From positions 806,001 to 870,000 of the forward strand of contig JAXLYE010000001.1 in NCBI GenBank assembly GCA_046351595.1: a DNA stretch of 64,000 nucleotides, read 5' to 3'. The translations under genes were made by a program, and so were the position numbers. The stretch's first letter is position 1; each line of letters begins with the position of its first letter. Under the pieces are notes generated by a model. The model made no database searches. It had not been told where the DNA came from and was given only the letters and a program-made list of their open reading frames with translations. Origin of the DNA: JAXLYE01 sp046351595. GTDB lineage: Bacteria > Myxococcota_A > Polyangia > Palsa-1104 > JAEUJZ01. Below, piece by piece: positions 37,071 to 48,100 of the stretch.

Positions 37071-40000
37071 GTGACCGCTGGCCCCGCTGATCCGAAAGCC
37101 TTGCAGGTGCTCCCGTCGTGGGTTACCGGGAACCCGGTGCCGCCAGGCAGCCGCATCGGCAAGATCCTGCAGAACGAGTACCTGCTCAAGGGCCTGCTCG
37201 GCGAGGGCGAGCTCGGCGTCACCTACGAGGCGGAGAATACGCGCCTGCGCGGCCGCTTCGCGGTGCTGATGCTCAAGCGCGAGCTCAGGCCGACGCAGGG
37301 CATGATGCTGCAGGTCCGCGACGACCTGCGCAAGGCGGAGCCCTTGGCCAAGCTCGGGCTGATGCCCGTGCGCATGGTCACCGATCAGCACCAGATCCCG
37401 GGCTTCGCCACCGAGCTGCTCGAGGGCGAAACCCTGCGGCGGCGGCTGCAGCGCGGGCCGATGCGCGTCGAGCGGGCGCTGGCGGTGGCGCTGCAGGTGG
37501 CGCGCGCGCTCGAGGCGCTGCACCAGGCCGGCGCCGTGCACGGCGACCTGCGCCCCGAGAACCTGTTCCTGGTCAAGCCCGCGGCCAAGAGCAGCTACGC
37601 CGGCCGCGTCGTCATCGTCGAGCACTCGTTCTACCACCTGCGCCGGCGCGAGCCGGGGCTCGACGACAAGCTGCCGCTGTACAAGCTGATGTACCGGCCG
37701 CCCGAGCTGCTCCTCGGCGAGCGCGGGCCGCACCCGGGCGCCGACGTCTTCGACCTGGGCGCCATCCTGTACGAGGCGATCACCGGCAAGCCCGCCTTCT
37801 ACGACGAGGATCCGGACTTCATCCTCGACAACCTGGGTCAGCCGCCCAAGCCCCTTGAGCCCAAGCCCGAGAGCGGGCTCCTGCCGGAGCTGGCCTCGCA
37901 GATCACGGTGCTGATCACCAGCGCCTGCGCCCGCGACCCCGATGAGCGCCTGCCCGACATGGGCGAGTTCATCGCCGCCATCGAGCAGATCGTGCGCGGC
38001 AGCGGCCTCAAGCTGCCCGAGGTGGTGGTCGAGGCGCCCGAGGCAGCGCCCGAGGTCCAGGCCGCGCCGTCGAACCAGCGCATGGCGAGGGTGCTGGAGC
38101 GGCGCTCCGGCGTCTTCGCGATCATCGCCCCGCCGGGGTCTTCTCCCGAGCCTGCCGCGGGGCCGCCGGCGGTGTCGCCGCCCGCGCAGATCACCACGCC
38201 GCGGCCGGCGGCCCGCGCCGAGTCCGAGGCGGTGAAGCCGACCCTGCCGCCGGTCAGCCCCGCCGTCGCCGTCCCTGCTGCCGTCGGCGACAAGGCAGCC
38301 GGTGAGCAGGCGAGCGGCGACAAGCCGGCGGCGCCGAGCTCCCCCGAGCAGCGGTCGGCCCCTCCGGGCCTGCCGGCGACGATCACCGCGCCCAAGAACA
38401 AGGTCACGCGCATCCTGCAGCGGCTCTCGGGCGCGTTCCCGGTGCTCACGGTCTCGGCCGACGGCACCCACATCGAAGAGAGCCTGTCGCGCCCGAGCGA
38501 TCCGCAGCTCAAGGCGATGCCCTCGGCCCCGCCGCCCGCCGGCGAGCCCGGTGCGCCTGCTGCGGCCGTGTCTCCATCGACGGAGGGCGCAGCGGCGGCG
38601 CCGGCCCCGAGCGCGCCGGCTCCTGCCGTCGCTGCCGAGCCGCCCGCCGCAGCGCCCGCCGCAGCGCCCGCCGCAGCGCCTGCGACCGCGGCGCTGAAGC
38701 CCCAGGGGTCCGCGGCGCCTGCTGCGCCCGCGGCAGCAACGCCCGCGGCCCAGAAGGGCCCGGAGGCTCAGGGCACCGCGCCTGCAGCTCCGGCGGCGGA
38801 CGCGGCTCCGCCAACGCCGGTCGCCGCGAGCCCGGCGGCGGCATCAGGCCCCGTCGCCGCACCGGGCGCTCCGCCGGCCGCCCCGCCGCGACCGGCCGGC
38901 ATCCCGGCCGACCTGGCGCGCGCGCTGCTGCAGTCCCGACAGAAGTCTCCCCAGTCCCCGCCTGGCGCGGAGCCTGCGGGCGCGACCGGCGCCGGCCCGG
39001 CACCACCCGCTGTGAGCCCGCCGCCCGCCCTGAGCACCGCGGCGCCCGCCATGCACGCGAGCCCGGCGGCGGCCGATCACCCGGAGGCGCACAAGGTGAC
39101 GGTGCCGCCGGTCGCCCCGCCCGCCCCGGAGAGCCCGGCGGCAGCGCACGCCCCGGCGGAGCGCGCCGCGAGCGCGGCCTCAAGCGGAGCCGCGGGCAGC
39201 GGTCCGCACCCGGCCGACTCCGGCGGGCACCACGCGCTAGCCCCGACGCCGCCGGTGCTGCCGGCGCTGCCGCCGCTGGAGCCGCGCTCGCGCGAGGTGA
39301 CGCTGGCCGGCGATGAGCTGATCGAGGCTGCCGAGCCGCAGCTCTCGACGCTGTCCGGGATCCCGACGCGGCCGGCGCTCGCCGCGGTGACGCCGCTCCC
39401 CGCCGCGCCGCCGCCGATGCCGACCACCGACGTGCCGCTGGCCGCACCGACGCTGTCGCCGCTGCTGGATCAGGCGACCCAGCCCGCGCTGCGGCGCATG
39501 CCGATCACCGAGCAGGCGACCCAGGCCAGGATGCCGGCGCTCGATGCGATCTCGGCGCAGCCGACGATGGCGGCGCTGCCGGCGGAGCTGCAGTCGGCGG
39601 TCGCCTCGACGTCGCCGCCGGCCGCGACACCGCCGCCGGGCCCGCCGCCGTCGGGTGAGGGCCTGCCGACGCCGCGCCCGCCGCGGGTCAGTCAGCTCAT
39701 CAAGGCGCTGCAGCGCGGCGAGATGGACGCGGTCAAGGCCATCACCGAGGCCGCGCGCAGCCACGCCAGCTCATCCGGCGCCGTCGCCGCCGTGCCGACT
39801 GCGAGCGCCGCCCAGCCGAGCGTGTCGGGCCCGAGCACGAGCACCGCGACGCCGAGCGTGCCGAGCCCCAGCGGCCCGGCGCAGGGCCGCGTCTCGCCCG
39901 GGGTGATGGCTTCGCCGCCGCTGCTGCCGCCCACCTCGTCCCCCGAGGCGGCAATCGCCACCACGCAGGTCGACACCAGCGCCAAGGGCCTCGCCCCCGC

Positions 40001-40112
40001 CGAGGCCGGCCTGCGCGAGCTCATCACCCGCCACCAGGAGGCGCTGTCGATGATCGCCGGTGCGGTGCTGATGCTGCTCGTCGGCCTGCTGGTGCTGTCC
40101 GTGCTCCGCTGA
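37071..40112 (+). CDS. Tail-anchored pseudokinase with very long Pro/Ala linker
   Basis: 1013 residues from GTG. Residues 30-310 are a protein-kinase fold (GLLGEGELGVTYEAE; YRPPELLLGERGPHPGADVF). Key catalytic features are damaged: the VAVK lysine position reads FAVLML, the HRD-K loop is HGDLRPEN and the DFG magnesium motif is replaced by VEH (IVEHSFYH). It is probably a non-catalytic scaffold or sensor. About 600 residues of Ala/Pro/Ser low-complexity linker follow, with the 12-bp DNA repeat encoding APAA near 38640. The last 20 residues form a helix (SMIAGAVLMLLVGLLVLSVL), i.e. a tail anchor. It converges on an active kinase with the same tail topology. Confidence 0.85.
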   Translation: MTAGPADPKALQVLPSWVTGNPVPPGSRIGKILQNEYLLKGLLGEGELGVTYEAENTRLRGRFAVLMLKRELRPTQGMMLQVRDDLRKAEPLAKLGLMPVRMVTDQHQIPGFATELLEGETLRRRLQRGPMRVERALAVALQVARALEALHQAGAVHGDLRPENLFLVKPAAKSSYAGRVVIVEHSFYHLRRREPGLDDKLPLYKLMYRPPELLLGERGPHPGADVFDLGAILYEAITGKPAFYDEDPDFILDNLGQPPKPLEPKPESGLLPELASQITVLITSACARDPDERLPDMGEFIAAIEQIVRGSGLKLPEVVVEAPEAAPEVQAAPSNQRMARVLERRSGVFAIIAPPGSSPEPAAGPPAVSPPAQITTPRPAARAESEAVKPTLPPVSPAVAVPAAVGDKAAGEQASGDKPAAPSSPEQRSAPPGLPATITAPKNKVTRILQRLSGAFPVLTVSADGTHIEESLSRPSDPQLKAMPSAPPPAGEPGAPAAAVSPSTEGAAAAPAPSAPAPAVAAEPPAAAPAAAPAAAPATAALKPQGSAAPAAPAAATPAAQKGPEAQGTAPAAPAADAAPPTPVAASPAAASGPVAAPGAPPAAPPRPAGIPADLARALLQSRQKSPQSPPGAEPAGATGAGPAPPAVSPPPALSTAAPAMHASPAAADHPEAHKVTVPPVAPPAPESPAAAHAPAERAASAASSGAAGSGPHPADSGGHHALAPTPPVLPALPPLEPRSREVTLAGDELIEAAEPQLSTLSGIPTRPALAAVTPLPAAPPPMPTTDVPLAAPTLSPLLDQATQPALRRMPITEQATQARMPALDAISAQPTMAALPAELQSAVASTSPPAATPPPGPPPSGEGLPTPRPPRVSQLIKALQRGEMDAVKAITEAARSHASSSGAVAAVPTASAAQPSVSGPSTSTATPSVPSPSGPAQGRVSPGVMASPPLLPPTSSPEAAIATTQVDTSAKGLAPAEAGLRELITRHQEALSMIAGAVLMLLVGLLVLSVLR

Positions 40113-40367
40113 GCCGCCCCGTCCCCGTGCAGTCGCCACAAGCCCGCTGACCAAGCCGGTCGCAGGTCCCGGGCCGCTCGCCGTCCGCTCGCTACAGGTA
40201 CCAGCGCTGGCTGGCGATGCGGACTGAGCGATGGCGGGGATCTCCAAGCCGGGCAAGGCGCCAAGCAGGGAGCGCGCTAGAGGCCCGGGACCGACTGAGC
40301 AACGCGTCGTCCACGTCGTGGCGCCGCAAAGCGCCGTCAGCGCGACGGGAGATTCGCCAGCCAGCGC
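40113..40367. other. Convergent gap between the two kinase genes
   Basis: 255 bp without a gene and, unlike other convergent gaps here, without a tandem array. Only short dyads are seen (CCAGCGCTGG near 40200; GGCGC-CGCAAA-GCGCC near 40320). Confidence 0.5.
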
Positions 40368-41969
<1,602 letters not shown>

Positions 41970-42450
41970 GGTCAGCAGCCAGGTTTGCGCGCGCGGTGCC
42001 CGCGGCGCGGCTGGACGCGGGCGTCGGCGCGGCAGCGATTGCGCGGGCGGCCGCTCAGTCCCCCGATCCATCCGAGAGAGGTCTCGCTGCGCGGTCGCTG
42101 AGCGGCGGTACGTCGGGTCGTCAAGAGGTCCCGCAAAAAATTTACCGCGTCCCCCCGCACGAATGCACCAGGGAAATCACGTCGGCGGGCGGCAACGGAA
42201 AGAACGGGGCGACCGGGCCGCGCTCGCCCCCAAAGCCCCCTCGAAGCCGCTCGGGTCACCGGTCCGGCGCGCGCCGCCACCGCCTGGGCTGCGACGGACG
42301 TCACGCCTGGCGCCGGGGTGCGACAGCGCTGCGCCTCCGGTGAGCGCCCGAGGACAGGGCCGCGGACGCGGCGGGCGGGCGTAGCTCCGCTGCCCGCTCC
42401 CCGCGCGCGTCGGCGTCGGCGTCGCTGTCCGCGCCGGGGCGCCGGGCTGA
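41970..42450. other. Divergent intergenic region
   Basis: About 480 bp between the kinase start and the promoter of the next lipoprotein. It contains a brief AT-rich patch near 42130-42145 (AAAAAATTTACC) which may hold the kinase promoter. No gene or repeat could be supported. Confidence 0.4.
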
Positions 42451-42480
42451 TTGACCGCGAGCCGGCCCGCGGAATAGCCT
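42451..42480 (+). promoter_or_regulatory. TTGACC-N18-TAGCCT promoter, leaderless geometry
   Basis: -35 TTGACC (42451-42456), 18-nt spacer, -10 TAGCCT (42475-42480), then 6 nt to the ATG at 42487. The same hexamers and spacing occur at 13621-13650. Confidence 0.6.
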
Positions 42481-42486
42481 TCTGGC

Positions 42487-43488
42487 ATGGCCAAAGTCAC
42501 TGGATGTGCTGTTCCCAAGGGGAGAAACGGGCAGGGCATGGGCGAGCCCGGGGTGACCGCGCAGGCGGCCTGCCGGGGGCGCGGGCTGCTGGGGGCGGCG
42601 CTGGGGCTCGTGCTCGGCGGCGCCTGCGGGCTGCTCGCCGGCTGCCCGTCCGATCAGCCGCTGCCGACGGCGACCGCGGTCTCGTGCCCGAAGGAGCTGG
42701 GCCCCAAGTGCAAGGTGCTCGAGGACAGCTGGGATGGGCAGAAGCTCATCGCCGAGTTCCATGTGCTGATCCCGCCGGAGACCAAGCACGACGAGGCGGA
42801 GAAGGCGCTGCAGGCGCTGTACCGCTTCCTGGTGACGCGCCGGCCGACGCCGCCGACGCAGCTGAGCGCGTACATCTACACCAACGAGGCGCAGTTCTCG
42901 ACGCCGCCGCGCTCGCCGGTGGCGCAGGTGACGCTCAAGTCGGGCGAGAAGGCCCCGACGTTCGAGAACAAGATCGCGCTGGAGCTGTGGCAGCAGGTCG
43001 AGCAGGCCATCAACCTCGCCGGCCGCGCCGACCGCAAGATGAAGCGCAAGCTCGAGTACGTCGCCGAGCAGGACAAGCAGAAGGTGACGATCACCCAGCC
43101 CTTCACCGAGGGCGCGACCGAGGAGTGGGCGAAGGAGCTGTCGTTCGCCCAGGCCGTCGGCCACTTCACCGAGTTCGCGCTGGAGCTGTTCAACAACATC
43201 CCGGACCTCAAGACCTTCGTCTACGCGGCGCGGTGGAAGGACGCCGAGGTCCTGCACATCGAGATGTCGCGCGCCGACTTCCAGCGCCTGCGGGTGCGCG
43301 AGGTCGAGGACAAGATCGGCCAGCTCGCGGGCCGCACCTTCGTCGAGCTGCAGCCCGAGTCCGGCAAGGTCAACGAGGCCGCCGTCGAGAAGGCGCACCA
43401 GCGCCGGCGCGCCGCCGAGTACAAGAAGATGCTCGACCAGCTGCCCAAGCCGCAGGTCATAATCAGCCAGCAGCTGCTGCCCAAGTAG
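42487..43488 (+). CDS. Lipoprotein of unknown function
   Basis: 333 residues. The N-terminus contains a hydrophobic stretch and lipobox GLLAGC at about residue 50; the leader of 30 residues before it is unusually long. The mature protein is mixed alpha/beta with YRFLVTRRPTPPTQLSAYIY and a charged C-terminus (EKAHQRRRAAEYKKMLDQLP). No family is recognised. The context (fluoride channel next) is not informative. Predicted leaderless start. Confidence 0.75.
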   Translation: MAKVTGCAVPKGRNGQGMGEPGVTAQAACRGRGLLGAALGLVLGGACGLLAGCPSDQPLPTATAVSCPKELGPKCKVLEDSWDGQKLIAEFHVLIPPETKHDEAEKALQALYRFLVTRRPTPPTQLSAYIYTNEAQFSTPPRSPVAQVTLKSGEKAPTFENKIALELWQQVEQAINLAGRADRKMKRKLEYVAEQDKQKVTITQPFTEGATEEWAKELSFAQAVGHFTEFALELFNNIPDLKTFVYAARWKDAEVLHIEMSRADFQRLRVREVEDKIGQLAGRTFVELQPESGKVNEAAVEKAHQRRRAAEYKKMLDQLPKPQVIISQQLLPK

Positions 43489-43549
43489 CCCGCGCCGACG
43501 GGGCCGCGGCGCCGCGACGAGCCGCACCCGCCCTGACGAGACCTGCCGC

Positions 43550-43939
43550 TTGTCCCATCCCTACCTGCTCACCTACCTGCTCGTCGCGAGCGGCAGCGCC
43601 GTCGGCGGCGTGTGCCGGGCCGGCGTGGCGGCGCTCTTGGCGACGCGGATCACCGGGCTGCCGGTGCACACGCTGCTCGTCAACGTGCTCGGCTGCTTCC
43701 TGTTGTCGGCGCTCAACGAGGCGGCGCTGGCCGGCGTCGGGCTGCGCTGGCGGGCGCTTCTGACCACCGGCTTCTGCGGCGGCTTCACCACCTACTCGAC
43801 GTTCAACTACGAGGCCACGCAGCTGACCAGCGAGCGCGGGCTCGCCACCGGCGCGCTCTACGGCGGCCTGACGGTGGGGCTGTGCCTTGTCGCGCACGGG
43901 CTCGGGGTGGCGACCGCGCGCCTCCTGGTCCGACGTTGA
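43550..43939 (+). CDS. crcB: Fluoride exporter channel, CrcB/Fluc family
   Basis: 129 residues. Four helices with family motifs: GGVCRAGVAALL (the GGxxR), LLVNVLGCFLL (pore Asn) and TTGFCGGFTTYSTFNYEA (the Na-binding/Phe-box loop). It is a dual-topology dimer that expels fluoride. The start is a TTG at 43550; there is no in-frame ATG before the first helix, and the ribosome-binding site is poor. No fluoride riboswitch is seen upstream. An 11-bp repeat array starts one base after the stop. Confidence 0.93.
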   Translation: MSHPYLLTYLLVASGSAVGGVCRAGVAALLATRITGLPVHTLLVNVLGCFLLSALNEAALAGVGLRWRALLTTGFCGGFTTYSTFNYEATQLTSERGLATGALYGGLTVGLCLVAHGLGVATARLLVRR

Positions 43940-43994
43940 GCGGGCCAAGACCCGGCCAAGACCCGGCCAAGGCACGGCCAAGGCACGGCCAAGG
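43940..43994. repeat. 11-bp tandem repeat, five copies
   Basis: Units at 43940, 43951, 43962, 43973 and 43984, consensus CMCGGCCAAGR. The array starts directly after the crcB stop codon. Same period as the array at 20871 but unrelated sequence. Confidence 0.95.
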
Positions 43995-44180
43995 CATGAG
44001 CAGACCTCGGGGCACTCCGCCTCGCGCCGTGCCGGATCGCTACGGTCTAAAGGCCCCACCTGGTGGCGACCTTTGTCCCAGGCTGGCGCCCGAGACAGGC
44101 TGGTTGCCGAATCGGCAGCGTGGACGCCCAGATAGCAGCGAGCCGGAGCCAGGCCCACGCGCCGAGTCAAACCAGTCCGG

Positions 44181-44203
44181 TATAGTTATTGCCTGTATAC
44201 AGG
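44181..44203 (+). promoter_or_regulatory. TATAGT -10 box and CCTGTATACAGG operator-like palindrome
   Basis: TATAGT (44181-44186) is followed five nt later by the perfect 12-bp palindrome CCTGTATACAGG (44192-44203), placed over the expected transcription start. Three TTGCATCG/GCATCG direct repeats lie at 44210-44240. The gene starts at 44312, leaving a leader of over 100 nt. Confidence 0.5.
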
Positions 44204-44311
44204 TACCCGGCGCATCGCTTGCATCGCACCGTTTGCATCGGGGCCAGCAAGCCAAGCCAAGCAGAGCCTCCGGCGCAGAGGCTGGACGCTGAACAAGGAG
44301 AGACTTCAAAA

Positions 44312-44752
44312 ATGGCGCGCGATCCTTTCGCTCCAGTTGCACAGAGCTCCGTCCCGAAGTGGGTGTGGATCGTCGTCGGCATGGTCAGCGTGGTCATCGT
44401 CGGCGGCATCGGCACCATAGCGCTCGTCCTGTCGCGGCGGCCGCCGCCGGTCGTGGCCGCCCCGACCGTCGCTGCGCCGACCACGCCGACCGCAGGGGCC
44501 GCGACGGCGCCGGCCGGTGACCAGAAGACCGTCGCCGCCAACACCGAGGGCAAGCCCGCTGCCGCCGCCGACGGCGAGGGCGACGGCGACAAGGGCGACA
44601 AGCCCGAGAAGAAGAAGCACCACAGCAGCGGCAGCAAGCACGCCAAGGTCGAGAAGAAGCCCGTGGCCGCTGCCCCGGCGGCGCCGGCCAAGCCGCCCAA
44701 GCCCAAGACCAACATGAGCCAGAAGGACATCGACAAGCTGCTCGGCATCTGA
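44312..44752 (+). CDS. Small membrane-anchored Lys/Ala-rich protein with C-terminal SQxxIDxLL motif
   Basis: 146 residues from ATG with AAGGAGAG. A short N-terminus, one helix (WVWIVVGMVSVVIVGGIGTIALVL), an Ala/Pro/Lys-rich periplasmic linker and the ending NMSQKDIDKLLGI. The final motif resembles the CheY-binding peptide at the start of FliM (LSQAEIDALL in E. coli), here at the wrong end and probably periplasmic. I do not recognise the family. Similar short C-terminal helices occur in some energiser/scaffold proteins of myxobacteria, so function stays open. Confidence 0.7.
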   Translation: MARDPFAPVAQSSVPKWVWIVVGMVSVVIVGGIGTIALVLSRRPPPVVAAPTVAAPTTPTAGAATAPAGDQKTVAANTEGKPAAAADGEGDGDKGDKPEKKKHHSSGSKHAKVEKKPVAAAPAAPAKPPKPKTNMSQKDIDKLLGI

Positions 44753-45104
44753 GCGCTCCGGGCCGTCGGTCCGGGGCAGCCGGGCTCCCCCTCCGCCTCG
44801 CTGTCTCCCTTCTCCTCCCTCGTCCCGCCGGGCCGCACTGGCCTGGCCCCCTGCCCTGTCCGATCCAGACCTCGCCGGGCGCTGCGTGGTGGCGTACCGC
44901 TGCACACGCCTGCCTGCTTCTCTGTCTATTTTTAAAGATCAGCTAGCTAAATAATGTGAACAAAAGTACCCGACAGAGACTGCGTCATTTCCGATTTACC
45001 GTCGGTGAGTTCGATTGATCCGGCCAGCGGACACGACTGGCTTGTTTTACTGATGACTGTGGTATGAATGGCGCACTTCCCCTACTTGCACTGAGGAGGC
45101 TGCG
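44753..45104. other. AT-rich intergenic region before the large anchor protein
   Basis: 352 bp. The first half is pyrimidine-rich. From 44920 to 45065 it becomes AT-rich, with TATTTTTAAAGATCAG, the palindrome AGCTAGCT and TATGAA (45063). GAGGAGG precedes the ATG at 45105. It holds the promoter of the next gene and nothing else that I can support. Confidence 0.5.
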
Positions 45105-48100
45105 ATGTTCATTCTCTCTGCTGCTCGACGGGCAGGCGCGGTCGACCCGGGATCTTCCGGGACGAACCGACGCGGCGCCCGCGCCAACCCGGGTACGCTG
45201 CGGCGACCCTCTGCGCTGCTCTCGGCCGCGGCGCTCGCGCTGTGCGGCCTGGTCGGCTCCGCGCACGCGGCCGGCCCGAAGATCTGCTCGCTGTACGCGA
45301 GCACCGACGCCACGGTCATCGCCGACGTCAAGAAGAAGCTCGAGGACACCAAGCTCTTCGACAGCGTCACCAACATCGACGCCGGCGGCTCGACGCCGAC
45401 GGACATGATGCTGGCGGCGTGCGACGCGGTGCTCGCCTGGTCCGATCTGTCGCGCGGCGGCTTCAGCCTGCCGACGGACATCGGCAACGCCATGGCCCGC
45501 TACATCGACAAGGGCGGCGGCCTGGTGCTGGTCAACCCGTATTACGCGGGCAACAGCTTCAGCAACGTCTACAGCACCGACTTCGACAAGTACGTCCTGA
45601 TCTCGCCGGGCGGCATGGTGTTCACCTCGAGCTCCAGCCTGGGCACGTACGACAAGGCCCACCCGATCATGAACGGCATCAACAAGGTCGTGGGCAACGG
45701 CAGCCGCTGCTACCAGCGGTCGAGCGCCGCCGGCTCGCTGCGCGCCGGTGCCAAGACGGTCGCCGCGTGGTCTGACGGCAACCCCCTGGTCGTCGTCGGC
45801 ACGCCCAACGGCCGCATGCGCGTCGACCTCAACCTCTACAACATCTCGACCGACGTCGGCTTCAACGGCTGCTACGACCCGACCAGCGACGCCGCGAAGC
45901 TGATGGCCAACGCGCTTTTGTTCGTCGCCAACCCGGTGCGCGCGCAGCCGCTCGACTTCGGCGAGGTCCCGGTCGGCACCACCTCGACCGCGCTCACCGC
46001 CGAGGTGGTCAACACCGGCACCTCGATCGTCACGCTGACCTCGGGCGATCTGACCCCGACCGGAGTGTTCACCATCACCTCGCCGAGCTTCCCGGTGACG
46101 CTCAAGGCCGGCGAGAAGATGACCTTCGACGTCACCGCGCGGCCGACGACCGCCGGGCAGTACACCGCGACGTACGTGATCCAGCAGGCGACCATGGGCG
46201 CGCCGCCGGTCTACGTGCCGCTCGTCGTGCGCGGCCTCGGGCCCAAGTTCGACGTGCAGCCCGGGACCTTCAACTTCGGCGGCCTGCCGGTCGGCAAGAC
46301 CGCGCCGCCGATGGTCGTCACCGTCACCAACACCGGCGGCGGCAACCTCAGCATCGACAGCACCCCGACGCTCACGGACACCACCAACTTCGCGCTCGAC
46401 AAGGTGCCGGGCCCGCTGCCGATGCTCTTGTCGGCCGGCGCCTCGATCTCCTTCGAGGTGAAGTTCAACCCGACGGGCACGGACCGCCGCTACACCGCCG
46501 AGGTCCGCATCCCCTACAGCATCAGCGGCGGCTCGAACATCGGCCGCGTCAGCCTGACCGGCTCATACGGCAGCCCGAAGATCTCGGTGCCGACCTCGTT
46601 CGTGATGTCGCCGGTGCGCGTCAACCAGATGGGCCAGTCGCAGGCGATCACCGTGTCCAACTCGGGCTGGGCCGACCTGTCGATCTCGAACCTGAGCTTC
46701 ACCGGCACCGACGCCGGTGACTTCGCCGTGCTGACGGCCGCGAGCGGCATGGCGCCGGTCAAGGTCGCGCCCAACGGCGGCACCTTCGACATCCTGGTCC
46801 AGTGCAACCCGAAGATGCAGGGCCTGCGCCAGGCCACGCTCAACATCGACAGCGATGACCCGGCGCTCGCCAAGGCCACGGTCGCGGTGCAGTGCAAGGG
46901 CACCGTCGCCAACTTCGAGCAGACGCCGGACAAGCTGGAGTTCTCGCCGCCGTCGCAGCAGACCGGCCAGTGCACGGCGCCCAAGAACGTCACGCTGAAG
47001 AACAGCGGCACCGACGCGCTGAAGGTCCTGTCGCTGCGCTTCACCGGCACCAACGCCGCCTCGTTCAAGCACACGCTGGGGACCGGCACCAAGCTGGTGC
47101 CGCCGAACAACGGCACGCTGGTGATCCCGGTGCAGTTCTGCCCCGTCGACATCGGCGCGCAGAGCGCGGACCTCGAGATCGCGACCGACCTGACCGCGGG
47201 CCACACCGCCAAGGTGCCGCTGACCGGCACCGCGACCGGACCCAAGGTCGTCGTCACCCCGGGCCAGATCGACTTCGGCGCCATCTACATCAAGGCGACG
47301 TCGATGTCGAAGAAGGTCACCATCAGCAACGACGGCGATCAGCCGCTGGTGTTCGGCAAGAGCACGCCGCCGCCGGCCATGGGCGCCTTCAAGGTCACCG
47401 GCCTGCCCGCCGACGGCACGACCCTGAAGAAGGGGGACGCGCCGATCGTGCTCGACGTCACCGCCTCGCCGGCGATGGCGATGGTGCAGACCGCCGAGAT
47501 CTCGATCGTCGTCAACGACCTGGTGAAGATGGGCGTGCTGCGCATCCCGCTGTCGGTGACCGGCGTGCAGGCCGACATCCAGGTGTCGCCGATGATGATG
47601 ACCTTCCCGGTGACGATCATCGGCTCGACCTCGGCGGAGCAGACGCTGACCGTGACCAACTCGGGCGCGGCGCCGCTCACCGGCCTGACCGTGACCCCCT
47701 CGGGCACCGCGGCCAACGAGTACATCGTCAAGCCGGACAACGTCCCGATGGAGATCCCGACCGGCGGCAAGGCGACGTTCAAGGTCGCGTTCAAGCCGAA
47801 CGGCAACGGCACGCGCAGCGCCATCCTGGCGGTCAACGCCACCGGCCTCGCGCAGCCGACGCAGGTCAAGGCCGAGGGCACCGGCAAGCTGCTGACCATC
47901 ACCTGCTCGCCCGACGACAAGAACCTGGGCCCGGTGGCGGTGGGCAACATGACCACGCTCAAGGTCACCTGCCGCAACTCGGATCCGAGCGTCATCGAGT
48001 ATGTCACCGGCTTCAGCGAGAACCTGGACGACTGGACGGTGGACCCGGCGACGGGCATGCTGCCGGCGGCCAGCGGCGGGGACGAGGGCGTGGTGTCGCT

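Noticed and set aside
43489..43549. Fluoride riboswitch before crcB
   Set aside because: The 61-bp gap lacks the conserved crcB-motif elements and is too short for the full aptamer.
44920..45065. tRNA or horizontally acquired insertion in the AT-rich gap
   Set aside because: No cloverleaf, TTCGA loop or terminal inverted repeats; it is more simply a promoter region.
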